Assembly: GCA_003667865.1 (NCBI GenBank)
Contig: CP033051.1
Coordinates: 1,571,501 to 1,635,500 of the forward strand
Reading direction: 5' to 3'
Source of the DNA: Rossellomorea marisflavi
GTDB lineage: Bacteria > Bacillota > Bacilli > Bacillales > Bacillaceae_B
DNA length: 64,000 bases
Made by a program: the position numbers and the translations under genes. Below are positions 35,227 to 44,671 of this stretch, piece after piece (within the stretch, counting starts at the first letter, position 1; each line of letters starts with the position of its first letter). The notes below the pieces were generated by a model. That model worked only from the letters and a program-made list of their open reading frames with translations, did not search any database and had not been told where the DNA came from.

Positions 35227-35556
35227 TTGTCGCCACCCCTTTGTTCACAATTCTGACATATTCTTATCTCTATTCTATATTTATTCACAAATTTGTCAAA
35301 TATTTTTTTAGAGGACATAGTTTCTTTTAATCGGAACATATAGCAGTTTCTAACATATTCATGTAGAATTTAAGTATATATTTTATTAGAATTAAGGCTC
35401 ATAAACCATGAGTGTTGAAAAGAACCAAGGACAAATTGGACAAAGCTTAATCCTAAACCCCTTAAAAATCGTATCTATAAAGACTTAGATTGATTGATAA
35501 AGAGTCAATAAAGCTAGAGCAAGCAGTTTGTTTTCGGAAAAAGTGAGGAATGGAAT
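35227..35556. other. Divergent spacer
   Basis: It contains CTCAT-AAACC-ATGAG (about 35399-35413), a small hairpin without a T-run. I see no ORF with a ribosome site, and no repeat. Confidence 0.45.
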
Positions 35557-35787
35557 ATGTATGTAACGATAAAAGAGATTGCTGAGCATATTTCGATGTC
35601 AGAAAAAGCAGTAGAATCTCTTATAGTAGAAGGCAAAATTCGAGCAGTCCATGATGGAAAACAATTTCTAATCAATAAGGATCAGTTTACAACCCACCTG
35701 GAACAAGTGGCAAAATATAAAAAACTTATTGACGAAATCCTTCAAGAACCAATCCCAGAGGACATTGATGTTAAAGATGAGGATTAA
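35557..35787 (+). CDS. Excisionase-type helix-turn-helix protein, 76 aa
   Basis: This small protein starts with a winged helix of the excisionase/MerR-like type (TIKEIAEHISMSEKAVESLIVEGKIRAVHDGKQFLI), followed by a short acidic helical tail. Such HTH_17 proteins bind DNA as architectural or regulatory factors. GTGAGG lies upstream of the ATG. No integrase or prophage genes are near, so it is probably a chromosomal regulator rather than a true excisionase. Confidence 0.8.
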   Translation: MYVTIKEIAEHISMSEKAVESLIVEGKIRAVHDGKQFLINKDQFTTHLEQVAKYKKLIDEILQEPIPEDIDVKDED

Positions 35788-35799
35788 TGGTTTGTGTGA

Positions 35800-35832
35800 A
35801 AAAAGCTCTGTTTTTTCAGAGTTTTTTTTATA
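35800..35832 (+). terminator. Rho-independent terminator
   Basis: CTCTG and CAGAG pair around T6, followed by T8. Confidence 0.8.
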
Positions 35833-35865
35833 TCCAACTAATTTGCTATAATTTACAGATTTAGA

Positions 35866-35893
35866 TTGTAAACGCTAAATAGCGTGGTATAAT
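35866..35893 (+). promoter_or_regulatory. Promoter of the riboswitch-controlled cyclase gene
   Basis: TTGTAA and TATAAT are 16 bases apart and a small palindrome ACGCTAAATAGCGT fills the spacer, which may be an operator. Transcription would begin near 35900, about 65 bases before the aptamer. Confidence 0.7.
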
Positions 35894-35964
35894 ATAGGAA
35901 GATAGTACTATTGATGTTTAAAGATCTTTATGTTGCATCTTTTCACTAGTAGCACGATACAAAT

Positions 35965-36050
35965 TGAATATTTGGCAAACTAACTGAAAAGTTAGGACGC
36001 AAAACTATAGGGGCTAATTCGCAAGGAAATGCCAGCCAGTTGCATTTTTA
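35965..36050 (+). promoter_or_regulatory. c-di-GMP-I (GEMM) riboswitch aptamer
   Basis: The class I cyclic-di-GMP aptamer core is readable in order: GGCAAAC (35974), TGAAAAGT, TTAGGACGCAAA (35992-36003), GGGGCTAA (36009-36016), GCCAGCC (36031-36037) and GTTGCA (36039). GGACGCAAA and the GCCAGCC-GTTGC tail are the diagnostic segments. It lies ahead of a diguanylate cyclase gene, so the second messenger appears to control its own synthesis. Confidence 0.92.
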
Positions 36051-36088
36051 GGGAAAGGATCTATACATTCCATGTGTCTCTAACCATA

Positions 36089-36116
36089 CAACGCCTATAG
36101 AAGGGCGTTTTTTTAT
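36089..36116 (+). terminator. Riboswitch expression-platform terminator
   Basis: AACGCC and GGCGTT pair around TATAGAAG and are followed by T7. It ends 20 bases before the cyclase start, so ligand binding probably decides between termination and read-through. Whether c-di-GMP turns the gene on or off cannot be decided by eye. Confidence 0.85.
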
Positions 36117-36135
36117 ATTGAAAGAGGGGCTAGTA

Positions 36136-37206
36136 ATGAGTGGGCTTAATGGGAACTCCTTTGAGAGTTTGAAACTGAAACTCTATAAGATTATATCACC
36201 AATTCTAATGGCATTTATGATTGTGGGATGGTATTTGGAGCAACAAACTGCGGGGTATGATCCCGTTAACAACTTTATGATTCCTGGCTTGATTTCATTA
36301 TTTTTAATCTCAACTGCCGTGGTTTATTTGCGAGAACAATGGGTTCCTTACTTAGAAAGAGTTGTATTATTGATCATGTGTGTTCTAAGTGCATTAAAGT
36401 TCACTTATGTTGTGTATAATGAGCTTGAATATACAATGACGTTAGGAAAATTTGTATTTTGGTTACCTCTATTTTACATCTTTTTATTTTTTGTATTTGA
36501 TAACAAGTTTGCCATTTCCTTTTCAGCTCTAACATTCTTGTGGGTATTAATATCTGGTTTGATAAAATTACCTGATCTAATGGGGACTGAAGCAGCAGGG
36601 ATATTAGTGCATTATTATTTAGCTGGTCTAACGTTTTTGTTAACATTATTTTATTTGCAAACGATTAAAAAGGCATTTATTAGGTCTGAGGTATTAGAAG
36701 CACTGGCGAATACAGATTACCTAACATCCTTACCGAACCGTCGGAAAATGGATAACATCATTATGGAAGCTCTAAACAAAAAACATCAAGATAAAAAAAG
36801 AAAAACCGCACTTATATACTTAGATATTGATTATTTCAAGAAAATAAATGATCAATATGGTCATAGTGCTGGAGATCATGTATTAAAAGAGTTTTCTGAA
36901 ATCATTCAAACCTTTCTAAAAGCAGATGATGTGCTCGGACGTTGGGGTGGGGAAGAATTCATTATCGTATCAAATAAAAAGGATATTAACCAAGCGAGCC
37001 TGCTGGCAGAAGAAATTCGTTCAAGTGTTTCTACTCACTTTTTTGAGCACGTTGGTCACATTACATGTAGCTTTGGAGTAACAGAGATTCGTGAAGATGA
37101 TACATTAGATCGAGCCTTAAGCCGTGCAGATTCTTCCCTTTACATGGCAAAACATAATGGAAGAAACCAAGTAATATCAGATTCAAAACAGATTCTTTCA
37201 ATGTAA
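36136..37206 (+). CDS. Membrane diguanylate cyclase (GGDEF)
   Basis: This 356-residue protein has about six membrane helices (residues ~15-185) and a C-terminal GGDEF domain that joins two GTP into c-di-GMP. The active-site motif is GGEEF (271-275) in LGRWGGEEFIIVS, which is a functional variant. YLDIDYFKKINDQYGHSAGD carries the metal-binding aspartates. The inhibitory I-site arginine position four residues before is lysine (KADD), so product inhibition may be weak. The ATG at 36136 follows GAGGGG; a TTG at 36118 lies in the terminator tail. Controlled by the upstream riboswitch. Confidence 0.93.
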   Translation: MSGLNGNSFESLKLKLYKIISPILMAFMIVGWYLEQQTAGYDPVNNFMIPGLISLFLISTAVVYLREQWVPYLERVVLLIMCVLSALKFTYVVYNELEYTMTLGKFVFWLPLFYIFLFFVFDNKFAISFSALTFLWVLISGLIKLPDLMGTEAAGILVHYYLAGLTFLLTLFYLQTIKKAFIRSEVLEALANTDYLTSLPNRRKMDNIIMEALNKKHQDKKRKTALIYLDIDYFKKINDQYGHSAGDHVLKEFSEIIQTFLKADDVLGRWGGEEFIIVSNKKDINQASLLAEEIRSSVSTHFFEHVGHITCSFGVTEIREDDTLDRALSRADSSLYMAKHNGRNQVISDSKQILSM

Positions 37207-37212
37207 ACAATT

Positions 37213-37249
37213 CGTTGACCTTAGCAGATGCTATAGGTCTATTTTTTTT
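37213..37249 (+). terminator. Rho-independent terminator
   Basis: GACCT and AGGTC pair with a partially paired inner TAGCAGATGCTA and are followed by T8. Confidence 0.7.
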
Positions 37250-37422
37250 GTGATTGAAAGATAGTATTCAGAATTTGTAACGGTTTTCTATTAAGAAGTC
37301 ATAGAAAAGGTAATAAGCGGTCACTAAAACTCATGACTACGGTAACTACCCTCATATGACAAAAAATTCCTATGATAAAGAAGGAAATAAAATTAAACCA
37401 AAAATGAATGTGAGGGAAAAAT

Positions 37423-40400
37423 ATGTCATGGTTTACAAAATGGTCCTTTAAAAATAAGGCCGCAGTAGCAATTATGTCGTTGATAATCTTAGTTACAGGA
37501 GTTTTGAGTTACTTTAGATTACCAATGGAATTTATTCCTAATACAGATTGGCCAATCATGTCCGTTGTAACGGTTGGTCAAGGAATGGATTCAGATTCAA
37601 TGGAAAAGCAGGTTACGAATCCAATTGAAGAGTCACTAAGAAATATTAACGGAAAGGTCAATGTGTTTTCTACAACAGGGGATGGATTTTCAAGGGTTGA
37701 CCTTCATTTAGAATCAAGTGCAGATCAAAAGGAAATCAAGAGAGAGATTGAAGAAAATCTAACAGCAATGCAACTTCCTGAAACAGTAGCAAAACCAAAT
37801 ATTGTTCAACTTAATAGTTCAGCAATCCCGGTATCTTATGTTTCAGTAGGCTTTGAAGATGGGATAACGCCAGCAAATATCAAGTTTGCGAAAGAAGAAT
37901 TAACACCTTATTTTTCAGATATTAAAGGGGTAGGAGGCATTCAAACATACGGAACAGTGCCTGCCTATGTGTCAGTGGATTTAGATGATAAGAAGCTTGC
38001 AGAGAAACAAATTCCTCTACAACAAGTAATGACGGTACTACAAGGTCAAAATATTTCTATGTCTGTTGGAGAAAAAACGATTGATGGGAAAACAACAAAT
38101 GTTAAGGTTGTTGGTGATGCAGACAGCCTAGAGGACCTTAAATCTATTCAACTATTGCCATCTGTTGCTCTAGAGGATGTAGCAAATATAGAAGTAAAGC
38201 AACCCGAGAATAACTTAACACGAGTGAATGGAGAAGAAGGATTACTCTATATCATTACGAAAGATAGCAAATCGAATCTTGTGACAATCAGCAAGGAAGT
38301 TGAGAAAGTATCAGATACGATTAACGAAGAATACGATCATGTAGAATCTAGTATTTTATTATCGTCAGCACAATCAGTAGAAAATTCTGTTCACAGTATG
38401 ATTAAGGAAGTATTGCTTGGTGCGCTATTTGCAACAATCGTCATCATGGTATTTCTACGTAACTTAAAGTCAACCTTTATTACAATTGTGTCCATCCCAC
38501 TCTCACTAGGCTTTACGTTATTCTTATTAGACCGTTCAGGAATCACATTGAATATTTTAACACTTGGTGGAGTAGCGGTTGCTGTTGGAAGACTTGTAGA
38601 TGATAGTATCGTCGTAATTGAAAATATCTTCAGAAAGACACAAACAGAAAAATTTTCGATTGGGTTAATTATTGAAGCAACAAAAGAAGTTGGAACAGCG
38701 ATTACAGCATCAACCCTTACAACAGTTGCCGTATTCCTACCTATGGGATTACTAGAAGGTAGTTTACAAGATTTTTTACTACCATTTGCTTTAACGGTGA
38801 CGTATTCTCTTTTAGCATCATTAGTTGTAGCCATTACAGTTGTTCCTTTAATGAGTGCAGCCATGTTGAAGAATGCAAAGCTTAAGGAACATAAGCCATC
38901 AAAACGTTTTAGTGCATTCCTTACGTGGTCATTAAACCATAAGATGATTGTCATCGGTTTTTCTTTACTACTATTCGCAGGATCTGTTGGAACATATGTA
39001 GCGCTTCCTAAGGGGAGTACACCAACACCAAAGGCTGATAACATTTACACAGGTATTATTTATCCAGCAGATACACCAGTTGAAGTGGTTAAAGAGAATA
39101 CAAAAAAATTAGAGGATTTTATTCTAGAACAAGAGGGTGTTTCGGGTACCTACCTGCAAATCGGGAATACTGAAGATGCCATTAAGCAAGGGAATGTTAG
39201 TGCACCGACACAAGGTGTTATAATTACGACGCTAAAAGAAGATGCAAATCAAGAAAAGTTCATAGAAAGTCTTGAAAATCAAAAAGCACAATACAGTGAC
39301 GCAACGCTTGAAGTAAGTGCACAATCCATGATGGGTGGACAACAAACGGCGATTACCATTGATGTTCTTGGCCAAGATGTAGCTCAATTAGAAAAAGTAG
39401 CCAATGCGGTAAAAGCTGAAGTGGAAGACATTGAAGGTATTGAAGAGATTTCAACAAATCAAGAAGATAAGAAAACAGTGTATTCACTTGTAGTAGATCC
39501 GTCAAAAGCAAATGCCGTTGAGGTTGCACAACAGGCTGCTGTGATGATGAACCAAACACCAATTGGAGCAATTGAAGTTGAGGACCAAGTAACGACTGTT
39601 ATGCTTGAGCCTGTTCAGGATGTAGGGTCAGAAGAGGAAATGAAAGATGTACCAGTCGCAACACAAGAAGGAATTGTACCAATCTCTGATATAGCCACAC
39701 TTGAAAAAGAAGAAAAAGCAACAAGTGTATTCCATAAAGATGGAGAACAATATATTCGTGTTACGGCAGCTGTAGAACCAGAAAAGCTGTCAGTTATTTC
39801 AGCTGAAATGCATAAAAGATTATTCGGTGATAAAGAAACGGACGGTATTGATATTCCTGAAGGAGTAGATGTACTAGTTGGTGGAGCAAGTGCGGATCAA
39901 CAAAGTGATTTTCAAAACCTATTTATGACGATGCTTGCATCAATCGGTATTGTGTTCTTGATCATGGTCATCACATTCAAAACCGTTCGTGCACCAATTG
40001 CAATTCTATTCTCATTACCACTTGCAGCCATTGGAGCTGTTCTTGGAATTCTAATTAGTGGAATTTCAGTTGATATTACGGCAATGCTAGGTGCTCTAAT
40101 GTTGATTGGTATTGTTGTAACGAATGCCATTGTACTAATAGATCGTGTGAAACAAAATGAAAAGACAATGATTATTCGCGAAGCACTTGTTGAAGCAGCA
40201 ACAACTCGTATGAGGCCGATCATGATGACGGCTGTTGCAACAATCTGTGCAATGTTACCACTACTGTTTAAAGAAGCAGAATCAGGAAACCTAGTATCTG
40301 CTAGTTTAGCAATTGTTGTTATTGGTGGTTTAAGTGTCGCAACCCTACTAACATTAGTTGTCATTCCAGTAGTGTATGAAATGCTGCACTTTAAGAAATC

Positions 40401-40467
40401 GAAAAAGCAACGTTTACAAGCGAAAAAAGATGTTGAAGCATATGTGGAATTAAAAGAAATCGTGTAA
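37423..40467 (+). CDS. RND-family efflux transporter permease (SwrC type)
   Basis: This 1014-residue RND pump has the AcrB/HAE1 plan: an N-terminal helix, a large extracytoplasmic loop (about 35-320), six helices, a second loop, six helices. The proton-relay aspartates are in GRLVDDSIVVIENI, and IGIVVTNAIVLIDRV is the paired helix-10 segment. Bacillus members (SwrC/YerP) export surfactin and other amphiphiles without an outer-membrane channel; no fusion-protein gene is adjacent, as expected. GAGGG precedes the ATG. The exact substrate is unknown. Confidence 0.93.
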   Translation: MSWFTKWSFKNKAAVAIMSLIILVTGVLSYFRLPMEFIPNTDWPIMSVVTVGQGMDSDSMEKQVTNPIEESLRNINGKVNVFSTTGDGFSRVDLHLESSADQKEIKREIEENLTAMQLPETVAKPNIVQLNSSAIPVSYVSVGFEDGITPANIKFAKEELTPYFSDIKGVGGIQTYGTVPAYVSVDLDDKKLAEKQIPLQQVMTVLQGQNISMSVGEKTIDGKTTNVKVVGDADSLEDLKSIQLLPSVALEDVANIEVKQPENNLTRVNGEEGLLYIITKDSKSNLVTISKEVEKVSDTINEEYDHVESSILLSSAQSVENSVHSMIKEVLLGALFATIVIMVFLRNLKSTFITIVSIPLSLGFTLFLLDRSGITLNILTLGGVAVAVGRLVDDSIVVIENIFRKTQTEKFSIGLIIEATKEVGTAITASTLTTVAVFLPMGLLEGSLQDFLLPFALTVTYSLLASLVVAITVVPLMSAAMLKNAKLKEHKPSKRFSAFLTWSLNHKMIVIGFSLLLFAGSVGTYVALPKGSTPTPKADNIYTGIIYPADTPVEVVKENTKKLEDFILEQEGVSGTYLQIGNTEDAIKQGNVSAPTQGVIITTLKEDANQEKFIESLENQKAQYSDATLEVSAQSMMGGQQTAITIDVLGQDVAQLEKVANAVKAEVEDIEGIEEISTNQEDKKTVYSLVVDPSKANAVEVAQQAAVMMNQTPIGAIEVEDQVTTVMLEPVQDVGSEEEMKDVPVATQEGIVPISDIATLEKEEKATSVFHKDGEQYIRVTAAVEPEKLSVISAEMHKRLFGDKETDGIDIPEGVDVLVGGASADQQSDFQNLFMTMLASIGIVFLIMVITFKTVRAPIAILFSLPLAAIGAVLGILISGISVDITAMLGALMLIGIVVTNAIVLIDRVKQNEKTMIIREALVEAATTRMRPIMMTAVATICAMLPLLFKEAESGNLVSASLAIVVIGGLSVATLLTLVVIPVVYEMLHFKKSKKQRLQAKKDVEAYVELKEIV

Positions 40468-40475
40468 TACAAGTA

Positions 40476-40526
40476 GAAACTGGCTAGTGATTCCTCTTAG
40501 TAGGAACTGCTAAGCCAGTTTCTTTA
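40476..40526 (+). terminator. Rho-independent terminator
   Basis: AAACTGGCT pairs with AGCCAGTTT and is followed by CTTTAAG; the loop contains CTTAGTAG. The T-run is short. Confidence 0.65.
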
Positions 40527-40668
40527 AGTTATATTTAGCTACCACATGGAATAACCTTCACACCACATTATTAATCTATCCTCCTAAAAGAACAAATTTG
40601 CTTGTCTATTCTAAAAGGCTTATCATAGTTTCTAGTACATAAAGGGCATAGCTCCAAAAAAGGTTAGG

Positions 40669-41877
40669 GTGAAAAACGTGCAATCTGAAACAGTTCTTAA
40701 AATAAAAACATCTTTTGTGGCAAAATACAAAGGTGGTTATCCACTATTAATAAAAGAAGCGATACTTAATCGTGATGTATTAAAGAAGGAAGGCATGCTG
40801 CTACAAATTGTGGATCAACAAAATCAATTTATTGGCAGGGGCTACTACGGAATTCAAAACAAAGGGTTTGGCTGGATTCTTACAAATAAGAAGGAAGAAA
40901 AGATTGATCAACAATTTTTCAACAAAAAACTTCGTTCTGCTATAAATAAGCGGGCTGCATTCTTTCAAAGTACTGATACAACAGCCTTTCGAGTGTTTAA
41001 TGGGGAAGGAGACGGTATTGGTGGTGTTACGATTGATTACTTTGATGGCTATTATGTCATTCAATGGTATAGTGAAGGAATCTATGAATTCCGTGAAGAG
41101 ATCATCAGAGCTATTACGGATCTCACTGAATACAAGGGGATTTATCAGAAAAAACGCTTTGCTCAAAAAGGTCAGTATATTGAAGAGGATGATTTTGTAA
41201 AGGGTGACCGAGCAGAATTCCCACTTCTTGTAAAAGAAAATGGAGTACAGTTTGCTGTTTACCTAAATGAAGGTGCAATGGTCGGAGTGTTTCTTGACCA
41301 AAGAGATGTTCGCTTGAAAATAAAAGAGAACTATTCAAAAGGAAAAACCGTTTTAAATACGTTTTCTTATACTGGTGCTTTTTCTGTATTTGCAGCTTTA
41401 GGAGGAGCTACTAAAACGACTAGTGTGGACGTAGCAAACCGCAGTCTTAGCAAGACGATTGAACAGTTTAGTATTAACGAGATTGATTACGAAGCACAGG
41501 ACATCATTGTTGAGGATGTTTTTAAGTATTATAAATATGCCAATAAGAAAAATCTAACGTTTGATTTGGTTATTCTGGATCCTCCAAGCTTTGCGCGTAC
41601 GAAAAAGACTACCTTTAGTGCAGCAAAGGATTATCCAGATCTATTAAAAGAGTCAATCAGTATTACTGCAGATGATGGTGTTATTGTTGCGTCTACGAAT
41701 AGTAGTGCTTTTGATATGAAAAAATTTAAGAGCTTTATTGACCGAGCATTTCGTGAATCAAATAGTAAGTATAAAATTTTAGAAGAATTTTCATTGCCGG
41801 AAGATTTTCGTACGATACCTCAATTTAAAGAGGGGAATTATCTTAAAGTTGTATTTATAAAAAAGTTGGGAAAATAG
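40669..41877 (+). CDS. SAM-dependent rRNA methyltransferase (RlmI/YwbD type)
   Basis: This 402-residue protein has an N-terminal PUA-like RNA-binding region (about 1-75) and a class I methyltransferase core: NTFSYTGAFSVFAALGGA (SAM loop), DVANRSL and the catalytic VILDPPSFART. E. coli RlmI methylates C1962 of 23S rRNA at the 5-position; YwbD in Bacillus is the counterpart of unproven site. The start is GTG at 40669; GTG 40678 is an alternative, since AGGTTAGGG fits either. Monocistronic. Confidence 0.9.
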   Translation: MKNVQSETVLKIKTSFVAKYKGGYPLLIKEAILNRDVLKKEGMLLQIVDQQNQFIGRGYYGIQNKGFGWILTNKKEEKIDQQFFNKKLRSAINKRAAFFQSTDTTAFRVFNGEGDGIGGVTIDYFDGYYVIQWYSEGIYEFREEIIRAITDLTEYKGIYQKKRFAQKGQYIEEDDFVKGDRAEFPLLVKENGVQFAVYLNEGAMVGVFLDQRDVRLKIKENYSKGKTVLNTFSYTGAFSVFAALGGATKTTSVDVANRSLSKTIEQFSINEIDYEAQDIIVEDVFKYYKYANKKNLTFDLVILDPPSFARTKKTTFSAAKDYPDLLKESISITADDGVIVASTNSSAFDMKKFKSFIDRAFRESNSKYKILEEFSLPEDFRTIPQFKEGNYLKVVFIKKLGK

Positions 41878-41881
41878 GATG

Positions 41882-41912
41882 AGCGGACCGATGGTGGGTT
41901 CGCTTTTTTGTA
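41882..41912 (+). terminator. Rho-independent terminator
   Basis: AGCGGACC pairs imperfectly with GGGTTCGCT and is followed by T6. Confidence 0.65.
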
Positions 41913-42147
41913 ACAGAAATACTGATTATGATTATCTTAGATTTATATTAGGGCTTAATGTTCCCATTCAATAATTGGAAGAATGGGTATGGCTGCAATC
42001 TGTTTAAGATATGTTCTATGGTAAACCTATTCACTTAGTAATAGCAACATATCAAGACAAATACAATCCTTTTTTACTTTTCGGGCAGGAAAACTAAGTT
42101 TTTTCGAGAAAGGTAAAGCAAAAGATTTTTTTTAGGAGGACATACGG

Positions 42148-43152
42148 ATGGTTATAAAATGGGGAATTATGAGCACAGCAAACATAGGTGTAAAAGCTGT
42201 GCTGCCTGCTATAAATGCAGTAGAAAATGCTGAAATTTCAGCAATAGCAAGTCGAAATCCAAAAGTGAATGAAATTGCAAAGGAATTTAATATCCCTTCC
42301 GTTTATGCTACATACGACGAGTTACTTGACGATCCAAGTATTCAAGCAGTTTATATACCCTTACCTAATGCATTGCATAAAGAATGGGTCTTAAAGGCTG
42401 CTGAAAAGGGAAAACATGTTTTATGCGAAAAACCAGCTGCTTTAACAAGTAGTGATATTCAAGATATGATTAATGCATGTCGATTAAATGGTGTTTATTT
42501 TATGGAAGCATTTATGTACCAGTTTCAACCACAGCATGCAAGAGTGAAGGAAATAATTTCCTCAGGGGAAATAGGAGAAGTAAGGCAATTTCGTTCCACT
42601 TTCTCATTTAAACTAGATACAGAAAAACATCGAGATAATATACGATTAAATACTGATCTCGGTGGAGGGAGTCTTTGGGATGTAGGCTGCTACTGTGTTC
42701 ATTCTGCTCGTTTTATATTGGAACAGGAGCCTGTTGAGGTATTTGCACAAGCGTTCATACATCCAGAGTTCGGCGTGGACACAAAGGCGAATGGAATTCT
42801 TACATTTAAAGATGGCGTGACTGCTACATTTGATTGTAGCTTTGAGCAGCCTATGGAAGAAAAATATGAGGTTGCTGGAACAAAAGGGTCAATTCGGGTA
42901 CCATTTGCTTATCGCTCCGATATGCGTGGGACAAATGGGCTTGGTGAGATTTATATTGTAAATGAGAAGGGTGAAGAAAGAAGAGAGGTATTCGAAGGGA
43001 ATCAGTATGAATTACAGGTTAAACATTTCTCAGACTGCATAGTAAATAATCAGTCACCCTCTTATACACCAACTCAAACAAAACAAAATATTGAAGCAAT
43101 CGAGGCATGCTATAAATCTATTCATTCCAAGGAAGTCATTATGTTAGGTTAA
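42148..43152 (+). CDS. Gfo/Idh/MocA-family oxidoreductase
   Basis: This 334-residue NAD(P)-dependent dehydrogenase has an N-terminal Rossmann fold (KWGIMSTANIGVKAVLPAI), the family signature VLCEKPAALT with the conserved lysine, and a C-terminal substrate domain beginning EAFMYQFQPQH. Substrates in the family include sugars, inositol and trans-dihydrodiols; the EAFMYQF segment is closest to dimeric dihydrodiol/xylose dehydrogenase-like members. AGGAGGA precedes the ATG. It is followed 28 bases later by a GNAT gene, likely in one transcript. Confidence 0.9.
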   Translation: MVIKWGIMSTANIGVKAVLPAINAVENAEISAIASRNPKVNEIAKEFNIPSVYATYDELLDDPSIQAVYIPLPNALHKEWVLKAAEKGKHVLCEKPAALTSSDIQDMINACRLNGVYFMEAFMYQFQPQHARVKEIISSGEIGEVRQFRSTFSFKLDTEKHRDNIRLNTDLGGGSLWDVGCYCVHSARFILEQEPVEVFAQAFIHPEFGVDTKANGILTFKDGVTATFDCSFEQPMEEKYEVAGTKGSIRVPFAYRSDMRGTNGLGEIYIVNEKGEERREVFEGNQYELQVKHFSDCIVNNQSPSYTPTQTKQNIEAIEACYKSIHSKEVIMLG

Positions 43153-43180
43153 TATCTATCGGTGTAGTGAGGGAGATTGT

Positions 43181-43702
43181 GTGAACATATATCTTAGTGT
43201 TTTACATGAACAGGATGATAAAGCTCTTTTTGAGTTTGAATGCAGGAACCGTTCCTATTTTGAGGAATTTGTTCCGTCAAGAGGCGAGGAATATTATCAA
43301 TACTCCTTATTTCAATTGAAGCATCAAGAATTATTACAAGAGCAGAAGAAAAGAGTATCTATATTTTTTCTAATAAAAGAAGAAGAAACAGGAATGATTG
43401 TGGGCCGTCTAAATGTAGTAGATATAGATACAAAGAACCAATCAGGTGAATTGGGGTATCGGGTTGGACAAGAGTTTACAGGCAAGGGAATTGCATCGAA
43501 GGCCCTACACCTATTATTACAAGATGCCGATCAATATGAACTAAGAGAAATCCATGCTAAAACAACAAGTGGAAATAGTGCTTCCCAACGAATTCTAGAA
43601 AAGTGTGGATTTACTCTTACGTCAATTGAAAACAATGGTGTAGAGTTAAATGGGAAAACAATGAACTTTCTTCATTATAAATGGCGCAGTTATCTCCCAT
43701 AA
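43181..43702 (+). CDS. GNAT-family N-acetyltransferase (RimJ/RimL-like)
   Basis: This 173-residue acetyltransferase has the GNAT_3 pattern: ELGYRVGQEFTGKGIASKAL (acetyl-CoA loop) and ASQRILEKCGFTLTSIENNGVELNGK. RimJ/RimL-like enzymes acetylate N-termini of ribosomal or other proteins, antibiotics or small amines. The start is GTG at 43181 with GAGGGAG upstream. Close spacing to the oxidoreductase gene suggests co-transcription. The hairpin CTGGATA/TATCCAG near 43736 may process or end the transcript, without a T-run. Confidence 0.88.
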   Translation: MNIYLSVLHEQDDKALFEFECRNRSYFEEFVPSRGEEYYQYSLFQLKHQELLQEQKKRVSIFFLIKEEETGMIVGRLNVVDIDTKNQSGELGYRVGQEFTGKGIASKALHLLLQDADQYELREIHAKTTSGNSASQRILEKCGFTLTSIENNGVELNGKTMNFLHYKWRSYLP

Positions 43703-43895
43703 TGGATGTAAAGGTAAACACGAATCCCGCTTTCTGGATACATCAATACATATCCAGAGCAGCGAGGTGCATTGATTAGAGGGACGGACCTCTAAATAGG
43801 TTCTTGATACAAAAATTTTGTTCCTAACATCGTTATGATATAAAGTAGAAGCTGGACGAATCGGTTATTGCACATTTATAGGTGGTGCCAAGCAC

Positions 43896-44657
43896 ATGGA
43901 AAAGCAATTAGAAAGAAAATATGACATTATGGAAGTGTGTTTGCTTGCAGGGAAAGTGATGCTTGAGAATGGGGCAGAGACATACAGGGTAGAGGATACA
44001 ATGATGAGAATTGCATCATTTTATGGTATTAAAGAATCACATAGTTATGTGACACCAACAGGGATTATCTTCTCTATTGAGACTTCTGAACCAACAAAAA
44101 CAAAGCTAATCCGCATTTCAGAGCGAACGACCGATCTCCAAAAGGTGACGCTTGTAAATAGTATTTCGAGAATTATCGGCAATGGGGAACTAACGGTTGA
44201 GGAAGCATATGAACGCTTAAAAGAGATCGAAGAAAAGGATTACAAGTTTTCTTTTAGCATTCAGCTTTTGTCAGCTGCTATAGCAAGTGGCTGCTTTCTT
44301 ATTATGTTTCTTGGTAACTGGAATGACTTCATTCCAGCTATGATTGCAGGAGGTTTAGGTTTTTATAGTGTTGTATCTTTTCATCGACTTGTACCAATCA
44401 AGTTTTTTGCGGAATTTGTAGCTTCTTTTATTATTGGTCTTGTCGCATTAGGGTTTGTTCATTTTGGAATTGGTCAAGAATTAGATAAGATTATTATCGG
44501 CTCAGTTATGCCGTTGGTACCTGGACTACTAATCACGAATGCTGTGCGAGATTTAATGGCAGGGCACCTTGTGTCGGGCTTGTCAAAGGGAGCAGAGGCA
44601 TTTCTGACAGCCTTTGCAATTGGAGCAGGTATTGCAGTTGTCATAACCTTTATATAA
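43896..44657 (+). CDS. Threonine/serine exporter, ThrE N-terminal half (YjjP-like)
   Basis: This 253-residue protein has a cytoplasmic N-terminal half (DIMEVCLLAGKVMLENGAETYRVEDTM and PTGIIFSIET) and five membrane helices, the DUF1212 half of the ThrE exporter. The pair YjjP/YjjB exports amino acids or, in E. coli, succinate. GGTGGTG lies before the ATG. The next gene starts 14 bases later and encodes the other half, so the two form one transporter. Confidence 0.9.
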   Translation: MEKQLERKYDIMEVCLLAGKVMLENGAETYRVEDTMMRIASFYGIKESHSYVTPTGIIFSIETSEPTKTKLIRISERTTDLQKVTLVNSISRIIGNGELTVEEAYERLKEIEEKDYKFSFSIQLLSAAIASGCFLIMFLGNWNDFIPAMIAGGLGFYSVVSFHRLVPIKFFAEFVASFIIGLVALGFVHFGIGQELDKIIIGSVMPLVPGLLITNAVRDLMAGHLVSGLSKGAEAFLTAFAIGAGIAVVITFI

Positions 44658-44671
44658 AGGGGGGTGAGCAG

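Noticed and set aside
35557..35787. Prophage excisionase
   Set aside because: There is no integrase, attachment site or other phage gene nearby.
38391..39044. 217-codon minus-strand frame within the RND pump gene
   Set aside because: It is a shadow of the opposite-strand coding bias; no ribosome site or protein family is visible.
41923..41937. Fur-like box TGATTATGATTATCT
   Set aside because: It matches only 13 of 15 positions and lies 210 bases before the next gene, with no iron-related product.
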